NCBI GenBank assembly: GCA_039096225.1
Contig: JBBPEB010000015.1
Location: 2,344,001 to 2,408,000, forward strand
Length of the DNA: 64,000 nucleotides
From: Blastocystis sp. Blastoise
Lineage: Eukaryota; Sar; Bigyra; Opalinata; Blastocystidae
Direction: 5' to 3'
Positions 1 through 18,831 of the stretch are shown here, in pieces (positions within the stretch are counted from its first letter, which is position 1; every line of letters starts with the position of its first letter). A program made the translations under genes and the position numbers. The notes below the pieces were generated by a model. It was given only the letters and a program-made list of their open reading frames with translations. It had not been told where the DNA came from and made no database searches.

Positions 1-96
1 ATAACTAAACATAAATATAATATAATAATATTTGTTAAAAAAAATAAAATAAATAATATAATTTAAATATTATAAAACATATATGTATATATATAC

Positions 97-575
97 AGCA
101 ATCCATCCACCAAAGACGAGTATTCCCGCGGAAATGAGTCCATAACCTAGAGCCATTTGTTCGATTTCATTCATACCAAAGCAATTCGCCTTAGAGGAAT
201 GAGAAGATGCGCAACCGTTAGTATAATAATCAGCTACTATCATAGGATCATACGCTGAACGTATCTATATAGATATATTATTATTAATTATTCATTATAT
301 TATATATAATTATATATATATTGATAGCAAGTGTATAATAACAATATAATACATAAAAAAACAATTTAAAATTATATATATATAAAGTTAATATGTATAT
401 ATGATTGGATTATAAAGAATGTATATTAGATATAAATAGAATAATAAAACAATAATATAAAGAGCCTATACTTCAAAGGTAATAGTACTCTTTTGAGTAG
501 ACCCGTAATAACCTTCTTTGAATCCATTCGAGGAATAACAGCCATATTCAGCAGAATTAGTAATAAAGGGCTGGG

Positions 576-614
<39 letters not shown>

Positions 615-1517
615 GAATAGCTTAATATATAGAATTATATTCATAACATATATATAATATTATAAATATTATTCAATATAAATATATATATAATTATATT
701 TACAACATATATATAATATTATAAATATTATTCACTATATATATATATACCCAGGATAATCTTCAACATATTCATTACCTGATTTTTTCAGTCGAATACA
801 GATGTTATTCAGATAAGTAATAACTTCACAAGCAGTACCGGTCCAAATACCGCCTTTACTACTACACTTACTTTGACAATCATCACTATATAGATATATA
901 GAACAAGTTGAAAAAGAATATTTATAATATTATAAAGTATAACATAATAAATAGAATACTACTTATAAATGAATTTTCAATATAAATATTGACTAATAAT
1001 AAAACAATATCAAACAAATATATATATAACTATATAATTACTAGTCTTTGCAATTTAGTGTTGATTTTGATATTAATTTCCTTTGACTTGCAGCAAAACT
1101 ACGAGTATATACTATTTTTCCATCAATTATTATAGAATATGAAGATGCTAAAGCAATGGATGCTTTGAAATATCCAGGTTTTTCATAGCTACATCCCTCA
1201 GAAGGATCACCACTTTTCTCACAAGTATCTCTAACTGGGTAATATTCACCATCTTCTGTTATAAGAGAAAACGAGACTGTTGTACTGAAGTATGGATTTA
1301 TTTTTATAAAATCATCTCTTGAAGTTTCCCAAGGGATAACATACTCATTATATTTAAGAATATTATCTGTTCTATAGTTTTCTGTTGCTGAAAATACTGT
1401 ACCAATGATGATAAGAACCAGAGGAATAAAAAGAAGAGCGCAAAAAAGTCCTGGTACATTAAGTCTTGTTTTAGTCGTTCCTCTTCCACTCATAGGAAGA
1501 TCAAATGAAAATCTCAT
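97..1517 (-). CDS. Two-TM membrane protein with Cys-rich lumenal domain (3' end beyond window)
   Basis: Not recognised. Exons 1042-1517, 751-885, 472-577 and 97-264 join in frame (295 residues so far). The last visible exon ends at a GTATAT donor, so the gene continues past the left edge. There is a hydrophobic helix at about residues 21-43, then a roughly 230-residue domain with many Cys, then a second hydrophobic segment starting GLISAGILVFGG at the end of the visible part. The layout (short N-tail, TM, large ectodomain, TM) is like that of CDC50/LEM3 proteins, but I see no CDC50 family motif. The start is the first ATG of the frame at 1517. The basic N-terminus suggests a cytosolic N-tail. 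Confidence 0.6.
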
Positions 1518-1779
1518 ATTGAATTAACTATAAAAAGTATTTAATAACTATTAAATGAAATTTAAAGTAATGACAACGATATATACAGTAAAATGGAAGT
1601 GACGCTGTTTTCCATCATTCGGGAAAGTGAAGAAGAATCAGATTTTTTCAGAATGAATAAAAGCAAATATTTATGGGAATTTTGAGAAAGAAACAAGAAA
1701 ATAAATAATTGTAAAACCACAAAATATTTTTCAGAAAAAGAAAAATAGTTCTTTTTATATTTATTTTAGTAAAAAAAGT

Positions 1780-3523
1780 ATGTCATTTGTGCGTGTGATA
1801 GTGAAGAGTGGTGTGAAGAGTAGATTGGTTCGTCAGTTGTCAGGAGGTATGACATTAGATATATATTTTATAATAACTAATTATGTTTTTGATATGATTA
1901 TATGATATGAATATTATAAATATTATATAGCTATAAAGAATACAAGTAATGAGTCAGTTGCTGTAAAGTTGATGAATTCGATGATATTAAAGAGAACGAT
2001 AATGATACCTGCTTTTGCTAAATCTTGTTTACCGATTTCAGATAAGGTTTATACTCAATTTCTTCGAAATATGTCCAATGAGAAGATGGTTGATTCTTTA
2101 AAGGAATCAAATAATGCTGAAGAAATTTCACAAATGAAATTAGATGATGGTATTTTTTTAATTTTTTGTTATTATTAAATAATAAGAAAATAAATAATAA
2201 AATAATAATATAAATAAAATTAATTTGATTATAGGAATAAAAGATTTACCTGAAGGGAAGAGCCATTGTATAGATCAAGATTTTGATGGTGATATATATA
2301 GTGGTGATTTATTAGATGGTGTTCGTCATGGTGAAGGTAAATGTGAATATAGTAATGGTGAACGATATGAAGGTAATTGGGAATATGATTTATGGAATGG
2401 ATTTGGTAAATATTATTTAAAAGATGAATTAATATATGAAGGTATATTTATGAATGGTCAACCTCATGGAGAAGGTCGTATGAATTATAATGGTGATATA
2501 TTTGAAGGTATATTTAAATATGGTCAATTAGATGGAAAAGGAAAGATATCCTCAAAGAATGGTTGGAGATATGAAGGTAATTTTAAGAATGGAAAAGCAA
2601 ATGGTTTTGGAAAGAGTATATATAGTAATAATGCAATATATGAAGGTGAATTTAAAGATGATAAGATAGAAGGAGAAGGAAAATGGGTATTTCCTGATGG
2701 AAGTATAATGGAAGGTATATATAAAGATGGTAAATTAAATGGAAAAGGTATACATATAAAAGAAGATGGAGAACGATATGAAGGTGATTTTATAGAAGGT
2801 AAGAAAACAGGTTTAGGTCGTATATATAATAAAGAAGATAGTTTAATTATTGATGGAACGTTTGAGAATGATATATTAAATGGTTTTGGTAAATTATATA
2901 AAGATAATAAGATATTTTATGAAGGTGATATAAAGAATAATATGAAAGAAGGTAAAGGAAAGATGTATTTATTAGATGGAAGTATTTATGAAGGTGAATT
3001 TAAGAATAATAATCGTGAAGGTAAAGGAATATTAAATATGCCAAATGGTTGGAGATATGAAGGTGAATATAAAGATGATAAAGCTTGTGGAGAAGGTAAA
3101 GTATATAATAATAATAAGTTTTGTATATATGAAGGAAGTTTTAAAGAAGATACTCCTGATGGATTTGGTACACTTCATTATTTAAATGGTGGTAAATATA
3201 TAGGTGATATAAAATTATATAAACGTGAAGGAAAAGGTAAGTTTTATTTAGGAGATATGTTAATGTATGATGGTGAATTTAAAGAAGATAAACCAAATGG
3301 TAATGGTACTTTGATTTTCCAAGATGGTCGTAAATATGTTGGTCAATTTAAGAATGATGCTATTGAAGGAAAAGGAATAGAATATTATCCTAATGGAGAT
3401 CATTTTGAAGGTATATTTAAGAATAATGAGAAAGTAGAAGGAAAAATGTATTTACAAGATGGTACTATAGAAGATTATAAATCAAATATGAATGTAGATA
3501 TAGATAATAATGAAAAGAAGTAG
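1780..3523 (+). CDS. MORN-repeat protein with presequence-like N-terminus
   Basis: Exons 1780-1846, 1931-2149 and 2235-3523 give 524 residues. From about residue 105 the protein is about 16 MORN repeats (YEGxFKxGxxxGxGxxxxxxG pattern, e.g. YEGNFKNGKANGFG). MORN arrays bind phospholipids or act as protein scaffolds. The first exon encodes MSFVRVIVKSGVKSRLVRQL, which is basic, hydroxylated and without acidic residues, as in a mitochondrial presequence; the second exon is an acid-poor then acidic linker. That targeting is inference. The first ATG of the spliced frame is used; starting inside the repeat exon would lose the N-terminus although the frame continues upstream through two clean introns. 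It converges on SDHB copy 1, with 249 bp between stop codons. Confidence 0.85.
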
Positions 3524-3772
3524 AAAAAATAATTATTAATTTTTTTTTTAATATATATATTTTATTTTGTTTTATTTTGTATTTTGTTTTATTATTATTG
3601 TTATTCTTTAATAAAAGAAAGAAAAATTATTCCATGATATTTTAAACAACAATGTTAAACTATTATATATATATATTTTTAATATTTAAATAACAATATA
3701 TTATTATTAAAAATATATATATATAAATGAAATAATGAATATAGATAGAGAATAATAATAATTAATCAATAA

Positions 3773-4362
3773 TTAATCAATATCCCAATTTTGAACTTCT
3801 TTATCTTTTTCAGAAGGAGATAAATGTTTAATTGCTTGTTTGATTTTAAAGATAGATCGTCCAGGAACAAGATTCTTTGGACAACAAACTGTACAATTCA
3901 TAATTCCATGACAACGATATAATTTCCATACATCATCTAATTCTAAAAGACGTTCTCTTGTGAATTCGTCACGTGAATCAGCAATCCATCGATATGCTTG
4001 TTGAAGAACTATATATATATTATTATTATTAAGATTATTATGTTTATTATGTTTATTATGTTTATTATTATTATATAATATAGAATATAGAATATACCTG
4101 CAGGACCAAGATATTTATCAGGATTCCACCAATAGGAAGGACATGAAGCAGTACAACAACCACATAAAATACATTCATATAAACCGTCAAGACGAGCACG
4201 ATCTTCAGGAGACTATATATATATATATATATATATATTATTATATATTATATACTTGTAAATTTTCAATATCATAATTTGTATCTTTAGTTTTTTTCAT
4301 CAAATAAGGTTTAATATAAGAATATTGCTCATAAAATAATGTCATATCTATATTATATATAT

Positions 4363-4414
<52 letters not shown>

Positions 4415-5059
4415 CCCACAATAAGATCTTTTAATACATACATATGAGGAAGTGGACGAACATTAATACTTCGTTTCTGACATTTATCTAATGAATGTAA
4501 TAAATATAATAATAAATATAATAATAATAATAGTATATACTTGTAACATGAACACCATCAACAATGGGAGTAAGACAAGCTAATGCATTCTGACCATTGA
4601 TATTCATCGCACAACTACCACAGATACCTTCACGGCAAGATCTATTATAGTTATATACATCAAATAATAATATAATAAATAATAATATAATAATATAATA
4701 ATATAATAAATAAACATAATAAATAAATAATATAATAAATAAATAATATAATAAATAAATAAATAATAATATAAACATAATAAACATAATAAATACCTTC
4801 TAAAATTGAATGTAGGATCCTGTTGTTTGATTGCGAATAAAGCATCTAATACCATTGTTCCACACCTATATATATATATATATTCTTCAATAAATATATA
4901 AATGTACTTGCTTATATCAACAACTCGTTTCTCCATTCGAGGCTTATTGTCAACTTCAGGATTATAACGATATACAGAAAACACTACATATCTTGAAACT
5001 TTCTTCTCCATATTCATTCCTCCTGTTGATAAACTTCTTTTTAATAATAATGACAACAT
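3773..5059 (-). CDS. SDHB: Succinate dehydrogenase iron-sulfur subunit, copy 1
   Basis: Iron-sulfur subunit of complex II, passing electrons from succinate (SDHA) to quinone in the mitochondrial inner membrane. Exons 4908-5059, 4797-4865, 4541-4641, 4416-4487, 4256-4347, 4098-4212 and 3773-4008 give 278 residues, the usual SDHB length. A short presequence ([14 protein letters not shown]) is followed by the [2Fe-2S] ligands in [16 protein letters not shown] plus a later Cys, the [16 protein letters not shown] cluster with quinone-site Trp, and the [15 protein letters not shown] cluster. An extra Cys sits just before the last ligand CP. Six introns, three at the same positions as in copy 2 (7886-9013). 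Codon use is more AT-rich than in copy 2, which suggests lower expression. Confidence 0.95.
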
Positions 5060-5659
5060 TCACTCTCTTTTTTTATCTATTGAATGAACTATTTATTTAA
5101 ATATTAGAATTATAATAATCTATCAATTCATATATCAATATTTGATAGTAAAAAACCACAAAAAAGCATTCTCACATAAAACGAAGATTTCTTATACTTT
5201 GAAGAAATTTTTGGATTAATTAGATATGGATAGCATTCACTAAGTATAAATTAGATATATAACTTGTTTTAATTAGTTTTATGATGTTAATAAGCCGAAT
5301 AGAAAAGAAATGACAAACTGTTCATAATATAAAGTAATAAGTTCAATTTCATATGTTTATATTTATCTACCATCAATGCCACAGCGATTATAAATGAAAC
5401 ACTTAACAGATAATCTATAAATAGTTCAAAAATGAAAAAAAAATTAAATCACATGGAATACTACACAAATTTGTCTCTTTATAGATCTAAAGAAAACATA
5501 TACACTACACATACATTTATACACGTATTCAATACGTGATAAACCAAAGTATATTCTTTTTTCTATGAATTACGATTTTTTATTGTGTTTCCTAAGACAA
5601 AAATATAATTTACGTGAATATTTTTTCATAGAATATTTTTATTTCCTTTCTCACTGTAC
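5060..5659. other. Intergenic, divergent promoter region
   Basis: AT-rich DNA between the divergent starts of SDHB copy 1 and the methionine aminopeptidase. No ORF with coding character, RNA gene or repeat seen. It must carry both promoters, but no specific element can be named. Confidence 0.5.
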
Positions 5660-7080
5660 ATGTTTTCTAAATCTATATCAAAAGTTGGTAAACGTTTTAT
5701 CCGTTCCTATGTGGCGGAACAACCCAAACGAGTTCTTACGTATCCAAAAGTTGTTCTTGGAAATGTATCACCTAGAAATGCAGTTCCAGATAATATAATA
5801 AAGCCATCATATTATTTTGATGGTTCTGTACCTGAAAATAATCCTCCTATGCAGATTCATGATGCTGAAGTATCTTCATTTGTTTTATCTTGTTGTTATA
5901 TTCATTTATTAAAAAGAATATTTAATTTTTTATTATTTATTATACGAAAATTATTTTTTTTATTATATAAAGGGTATAAAAAAAATGAAGAAAGCATGTA
6001 GAATTACAAAACAGGCTATGGATTTTGTGGATACATTAATTCAGCCTGGTGTTACAACCGATGAGATTGATAGGGAGTATCATAAGTTTGCTTGTTCATT
6101 AGGTTATTATCCTGCTTCTTTAAATTTTTCTCATTTTCCAAAAAGTATATGTGCAAGTGTGAATGATGTATGTTGTCATGGTATTCCAGATGATCGTAAA
6201 CTACAAGATGGAGATATTCTTAAGATGGATATGGTTATGTTTGTTGATGGTATATATATATATATATATATATATATAATGTGTTTTTTTTTCCTAAAAT
6301 AGATTTATATAGATTTTTTTATTTATATATTTTTATATTTATATTTATATATATATTAGGATATTATGGAGATATGACTCGTTGTTATGCTGTAGGTAAT
6401 GTTGATGAGCAAGGGAAACGATTGATACAATGTACAAAAGAAGCGACTGAGCAAGCCATTAGTATTTGTAAAGCGGGAGTACCCTATTTTGTAATCGGAG
6501 AAGTAATTGATATCATTTGTAAAAAATATCATTTTCAATCGTATGTTGAGAATAATATAGTTTTTTTTTATAGAATAGAATTTATATTCTTATTTTTTTA
6601 TTTTATTATTAATATAATTTTTTTTTTATTATTATAATTTAATTTTTTTTTATTATTATAATTAATTTTTTTTTATTATTATAATTTATTTTTTTTATTA
6701 TTATAATTTAATTTTTTTATTATTATAATTTATTTTTTTTATTATTATATATATATTCTTTTATAAAAATAATAGAATTATTTTGATTATCAGTTTATCC
6801 TATAATGTATCCTCTATATAGTGTATATGATTTTTCAGGTCATGGAATAGGAAAAGATATTCATCAACTACCTTATATTATACATACTCATAATAATTAT
6901 CCTGGAGAAATGGTTGCTGGACAAACATTTACTATCGAACCTATTATTGTAGAATATAAAAATGATGTTTATGTTGATAAGGATGATTGGACAGTAAGAA
7001 CTAAAGATCAAGGTAGAGCAGCACAACTAGAACATACTATTTTAATCACAGATCATGGATGTGAAGTTTTAACAGCCTAA
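5660..7080 (+). CDS. Methionine aminopeptidase type 1, organellar form
   Basis: Removes the initiator Met from nascent proteins. Exons 5660-5869, 5973-6249, 6360-6540 and 6822-7080 give 308 residues. M24 (pita-bread) fold with the metal and substrate residues in place: His in CCHGIPDD, Asp in KMDMVMF, Asp in GYYGDMTRCY, His in SGHGIGKDIHQLP, Glu in FTIEPI and Glu in LEHTIL. The N-terminus (MFSKSISKVGKRFIRSYVAE) is basic with no zinc-finger extension, matching mitochondrial MAP1D-type rather than cytosolic MetAP1. Intron 3 (6541-6821) is a long T-rich/ATT tract. The 3' acceptor was set by the expected S-V-Y-D-F-S-G-H-G run. The gene lies between the two SDHB copies. Confidence 0.93.
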
Positions 7081-7885
7081 AATAATTAATTCTTAATTGA
7101 TATTTATCTTGTGTTTGGTTGTTTTTATAATATTTTTAGTGTATTCATGAAATGCTAGCCTATATGTAATTATTCTCGTTACATATTAATTTATTATATG
7201 TTTCGTGACTTGACATACATTTTTCTATTGTATAAAAAATATCTAGAATAATATGAAAAGAAAAAACGAACATTTTTTTAATTTATAAGTATTTCTCGTT
7301 TCTTGATTTAAATAGTATTTTAAATATCGCTAATGCTTTATTTCGTACATTATCGAAATAATAAAAAAGGTATAAAAGGAGATTTCGTGATATCTATGTT
7401 AAAAATAGTATATAAAACATTGTCTTGCATACTTACATCACTCAGGTGACTTCAAGAACATCTGACACAATCACTTCTAAACATTCCTTATCTTTAAATT
7501 GAGTTTTATTTATAAAAAGTCAAGAAGAGATACTAATGCTGTTTCGTTTTCGAGAAAATTTTATGAATTTCGTTCATCCAATAGAAAAATATTTTGAACA
7601 AAACCATGAAAAAATGATGGAAACCGAATTTGGAAATGCATATTCCCGTAAATAATTATTTTAATGATTATTGTCAAATTCGAATAGAAGAATTTTAATT
7701 TCCCTTTAATCAGTTTTGAATGGTCACAAGGTATTATTTGACCTTTAGACCATAAACTGTACAGTAATTAGAATATCGAGAAAAAAAGTCTATGATTATA
7801 AATAATCTTTGATTAATAATTCTCATTTTTATTATTTTTCTACTTTAATTAAGTATTTTCTCAAAGTAACATTTGTTTTCTGACG
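7081..7885. other. Intergenic, upstream of SDHB copy 2
   Basis: About 800 bp without coding signal. It contains one copy of the ATATTCCCGTAAA motif (7639-7651), 235 bp upstream of the SDHB2 start. No RNA gene could be supported. Confidence 0.5.
7639..7651 (+). promoter_or_regulatory. Candidate motif ATATTCCCGYAAA, copy 1
   Basis: ATATTCCCGTAAA in very AT-rich intergenic DNA. The near-identical ATATTCCCGCAAA occurs at 59423-59435 and, on the minus strand, at 38384-38396. The core resembles E2F/DP sites (TTCCCGC), but binding is only inferred. Confidence 0.3.
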
Positions 7886-9013
7886 ATGCTTGCTGCTCTT
7901 CATAATTCTGCTAAGACTATTGTTCCTCTTGCTAACAATATAGCTTTAAGATCTTTTGCTGCTGAAGCTTCTGCTAAGATTGCCACTGAAGCCAAGCCTA
8001 AGAACTACAAGCTCTTTGAAATCTACAGATACAATCCTGAATGTGATAACAAGCCTCATTACGAAAAATATGCTGTTGATCTTAACAGGTATTTATTTTT
8101 CTACTTTGATCCTCTTCTCTCTGCTTAAAACTATTTTATTATTTTATTTACTTCCTATAGTTGTGCTACTATGATTCTTGATGCTCTTATTAAAATTAAG
8201 AATGAACAAGATCCTTCTTTAGTTTTCCGTCGTTCTTGCCGTGAAGGTATTTGTGGTTCTTGTGCCATGAACATTAACGGAACCAATGGTCTTGCTTGTC
8301 TTACTAAGATTGAAAAGAACAATAAGACTACTACTATTAGACCTCTTCCTCATATGTATGTCTTAAGAGATTTAGTTACTGATTTCACTAATTTCTATGA
8401 ACAATATGCTTCTATTAAACCTTGGTTACAAAAGAATGGTGGTGATAATAAGGATTATACTATTGAAAATCTTCAAGTATATATTATATTATTTTTTTTA
8501 AAGTTTTTATTATAAATGACACAATAATTCAATCTTTTTAAAATCTATAATATTTCATAAATTATATAATAAATAGTCCCATGAAGATCGTCTTCTTCTC
8601 GATGGTTTATATGAATGTATTCTTTGTGCTTGTTGTTCTACTTCTTGTCCTTCCTATTGGTGGCATGCTGATAAATATCTTGGTCCTTCTAGTATATTTA
8701 TATATTATTTATTATTATTATTTTTTTTTTTTTTTTTTTACTTTCTATTTATCATTATTTATATTATTTAATTTATATTATATATATATATATATATAAC
8801 ACTATATATTTATATATAGTTCTTCAACAAGCTTATCGTTGGATTGCCGATTCTCGTGATGATTTCACTCATGAAAGATTAGAAAGTCTTGATGATACTT
8901 ATAAGTTATATAGATGCCATCAAATTATGCAATGTACTCATGCTTGTCCTAAGAATCTTAACCCTGGTTCTTCTATTCAAAAGCTTAAGCGTGCTGTTCA
9001 TAAGATGCACTAA
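7886..9013 (+). CDS. SDHB: Succinate dehydrogenase iron-sulfur subunit, copy 2
   Basis: Same role as copy 1. Exons 7886-8088, 8161-8476, 8577-8691 and 8820-9013 give 275 residues. A long presequence (about 40 residues, Ala/Ser/Lys-rich) precedes the mature region, which starts near [14 protein letters not shown]. All cluster motifs are canonical: [32 protein letters not shown] and [18 protein letters not shown]. Codons are strongly biased (CTT, ATT, GGT, AAG, GCT) compared with copy 1, so this is probably the main, highly expressed subunit. Its three introns match three of the six in copy 1 (after VDLN, after ENLQ, inside LGPS/V). It converges on SF3B2. Confidence 0.96.
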
Positions 9014-9381
9014 ACAAATAGATAACATTCCTATACACATAAACATATGATATCAATATATTCTATGTTGAGATCAGTTCATTTAATACATTCTATATAC
9101 TATTTCATTATGTTTATGTATAATCTAGAATTTTTATTTTCTTCTTTAATTTTTAGGAATTCTACTGTTTTCCTGTATATATAACATTATTATGGCAATA
9201 TAAAACTATTTTTTTAATTTTAAACTTTTTTTCTTTGTGTTTTGTTAATTATTGTAATTGTTTTATTATTTTTAAAATATAAAGAAAACTTTCTAAATAA
9301 TAAAAAAATAACGACAAACGTTGTATATAATTTCATAAACATATAGACACATTGATAATTGGAATAGCTTTAAAATATAAA
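9014..9381. other. Intergenic between convergent genes
   Basis: 368 bp of AT-rich 3' flank shared by SDHB copy 2 and SF3B2. No gene, hairpin or repeat recognised. Confidence 0.5.
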
Positions 9382-10116
9382 TTAAAATTTGAATTTTTTA
9401 CTATCTGCAGGATTTGTAGCCTTTCGTTTTCTATCTGATTTTTGATCTTGATGAGCTATATCGTATTTAATATTAAGATCTTCTTGTGTCATGGATTCTA
9501 ATTCATCAGGATTCAAAGAAACAATAACATCATCTGCTTTCTTTGGTTTAGTAGGCATAACAAGTTCATAAGATGGCGCCAAGAAGGAGCCTTCCGTATT
9601 TGTAACCTTTCTTTCTTCTACAATAGTATATAAAGGTTTTTCTTCATATGGCGTTTCATCACCAGCTCCTTTACGAAGAGGAACAGCAGGAGTAACAGTA
9701 CCAATATAGTATATTATAATAATATAATATATTATATATTATATAATAGTATATAATAGTATATAATAGTATATAATATATTTATATACCAGGTTCCACG
9801 GAGAGAATACCGGATATATCTTTATCATTTCGTTTGTCTTCCAGAGTAGCTTCTTCCTTCTCTTCCTCTTCTTCTTCTTCTTCAGGTTCTTCTTCTAATT
9901 GTTCTTCTTCACTTTCATACTCTTCAGGAGGTAACACACCCCATAAAGGAATAGCACTCATATCAGACTTTTCTTCAATAATACCATTGTTTTCTTCACC
10001 ACCAACAGGAGCATATAATGGTCTACCAAGCTATATAAAATATATATATAATCTCATAGAATAAAAATTCTTATGAAAAAAAAAAGATATAATGTACTAA
10101 TAGTCATGGAGGAAAT

Positions 10117-10164
<48 letters not shown>

Positions 10165-10410
10165 CATCAGTAGGGAATTTACCCCATTGTCCAGCTCCAA
10201 ATCCAAAGGATGCTCCCGCGGGAATAGGTGCATTGAGACCGGGAATACGAAGATTGGGATAAGAACGAGGGGGACCATAACGTTGCATGTTTAATAACCA
10301 CGGGGGAGGAGCTCCTGCAGGCATACCAAGAGCCGTCTTAAGTTTTTCTGATAATTGTCCAGGAATAATGTTTACTAAACGAATTTCATTTTCTTTACCT
10401 TCATAATATC

Positions 10411-10445
<35 letters not shown>

Positions 10446-10540
10446 TATTTTTAGAAATAAGAATATATACACATCTCCATAAGTAGACATATGAGGCTTT
10501 GTGGAATGTTTAAAGAAGGCATTTTCACTATAATAATAAT

Positions 10541-10571
<31 letters not shown>

Positions 10572-11052
10572 TAATAATAATAATATAATAATAATATAAT
10601 ATAATATATACAGTAGACCATAATCAACATCCATCTTGTGTAATTTAGGATTCATTCGTTCACGTGCTTTGGCCTTTAGACTCTTTCCGTCATCTCTCTC
10701 ACTGAGGGCATCCCTCATAGTAGCAATACCAGTGGCGGCAATATAATCTATAGTAATATAATATATATATTCATTTAAATCTATTCTAATAATAAATAGA
10801 TCGAATACAATAGTAAAGAATATCTCTACTAGTTAGTATATTATATATATATATATAATATTATATATACCTGGTAATTGATAGCGAGTTTTTTCAGTTC
10901 CACGTTTACCTGATAAATAACGTCGTTTAGAACTCCAATGGGCAGGGACTGGAATAGTATTACGATAAGATTTTAAATAAACCAATAAACGAGGATCTTG
11001 AGCAGTAACATCACATTCCTTAAGAATAAGAATAATATAATAATAATGATAA

Positions 11053-11107
<55 letters not shown>

Positions 11108-11839
11108 AAAAATAAATAAATAAATTATTATGAATACTACTATATATAATATATACTTCAACTACATCAGGACGTCTAACCATTTGTTTCAATTGAGCAA
11201 CAGACATTCTACTTAATAAACGTCTTTGTTTCTTAGATAATTTAGGAGCTTCTTCCTTCTTTTCGATTTCCATAGAATCTGACTATATTCATAGTGTATG
11301 AATAATGTAATTCTTATAATAAAAGAAAGAGATGAAGTGATATACTTGAACTTGTGTTTTGGACTTATTATTATCTTCATCTGTATCATCATCAGTATGT
11401 TTACTCTGGTTCTAAAAGAAATAGAAATTGTATTAATTTGAATATAACATATAAAATATTTATATAAATAATAATAACTAATTCTATCAAAATAAAGAAA
11501 CTAAACTTAAAATATATACATTAATTTTAGAGACTAATTCTTCAGCAGTAGCAAATTTAGAAAAAACTTCTTTTAATTCGGCATATTCTCCTGTTAACTG
11601 TTCTACAGTATTTGAAGAAACCCATTCTACCTCTTCCGGTTGCTCTGATGTTTGTTTTTCTTGTTCATTCTTTTCAACAATAGAAGTAGCTTTTGAAGGA
11701 TTCTCTTTAGCTTCTTTCTTTTGTTCCTTCTTACGTAATCTTCTCTTTTCGTTCTTTGTTAACTTACGCTATATTTTTAAATAGAGATACAGTTCTTAAA
11801 GAGATATACAGCTTGATTTGGAACTTCAACTTCAGCCAT
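9382..11839 (-). CDS. SF3B2: Splicing factor 3B subunit 2 (SAP145/Cus1)
   Basis: Component of the SF3b complex of U2 snRNP, which helps anchor U2 at the branch site. Exons 11810-11839, 11520-11768, 11346-11411, 11157-11282, 10871-11018, 10612-10747, 10471-10527, 10165-10409, 9790-10023 and 9382-9701 give 536 residues. Family signatures in order: NTIPVPAHWSSKRRYLSGKR, then DVDYGLLENAFFKHSTKPHM, then PPPWLLNMQRYGPPRSYPNL, RIPGLNAPIP, an acidic Glu run, and the lysine-rich end DSKKFKF. The N-terminus is shorter than in animals (no SAP domain). Exon 9 starts at the second AG (after CTTGGTAG), the only choice keeping frame. The intron at 9702-9789 contains no AG at all if the conserved TVTPAVPLRK segment is coding; an in-frame AG lies 33 nt into that segment (exon from 9668). 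Divergent from ValRS with a 253-bp shared promoter. Confidence 0.94.
11053..11126. repeat. (AAAT)n microsatellite in an SF3B2 intron
   Basis: About 18 copies of a 4-bp unit (AAAT on +, ATTT on the coding strand) inside the intron 11019-11156. It extends the intron without touching the splice sites. Confidence 0.9.
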
Positions 11840-12092
11840 TCTATGAATAATACACAAAAAACGTTTTTATTTTTTATCAAAAGAAAAAGTGAGAAATTTC
11901 AGATTCTGCTCTGAAATTCGGTAAAAAATCAGGAATCATAAAATACTATATAATTACGGTAATGTCCAACATAAACACTTTTAAATCATTTTCTTTCAAA
12001 TAAATGAAAATGTGAACAAGAATAAAACCAAATATAAACAAAGAAACAACCCATATTTATTTTGTTTTTGCTTTTCATTGACAAATATCAAA

Positions 12093-16580
<4,488 letters not shown>

Positions 16581-16849
16581 TCTTAGTTATTACATTGTCT
16601 TTATTATTTACTTATATTCAAAGGCCAATTGTGATTTCATTTTATTGTTTTTATTTATCATCAATCTATAACCCTTTTTTTATTAATTCTTTAACTTATC
16701 TAAATGTATTTTCTCGGTTTATGACATGCATTTTCTTATATTGATTGTTTTGTTAAATAAAAAGAAAAATATTGAAAAAACAATGAACATTTTTTTTAGA
16801 AATTTTAAAAATTCAATAATAATTCTTTATACGAATAAACATTTAAAAA

Positions 16850-18626
<1,777 letters not shown>

Positions 18627-18800
18627 AAAAATAATTTTATTTTTTTTTTAATACTTTTTCTATATTTTAGCTTTTGATTATTCATATATATATTATCTTT
18701 TGTTTTATCTATCGTATTATGATTGTTTCATATTATTCTTTATCAGTATTATATATTTTCATAACATATATATATAACTTCTTGAGTCTTTCTTAATGAT

Positions 18801-18831
<31 letters not shown>

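Noticed and set aside
4488-4845. Ile/Tyr-rich minus-strand frames in SDHB copy 1
   Set aside because: They read through the ATA-rich intron between SDHB exons; the spliced model explains the conserved pieces.
7426-7500. U1-snRNA-like 5' end (ATACTTAC) near 7429
   Set aside because: Only eight bases match; no U1 stem-loop I signature or Sm site follows.
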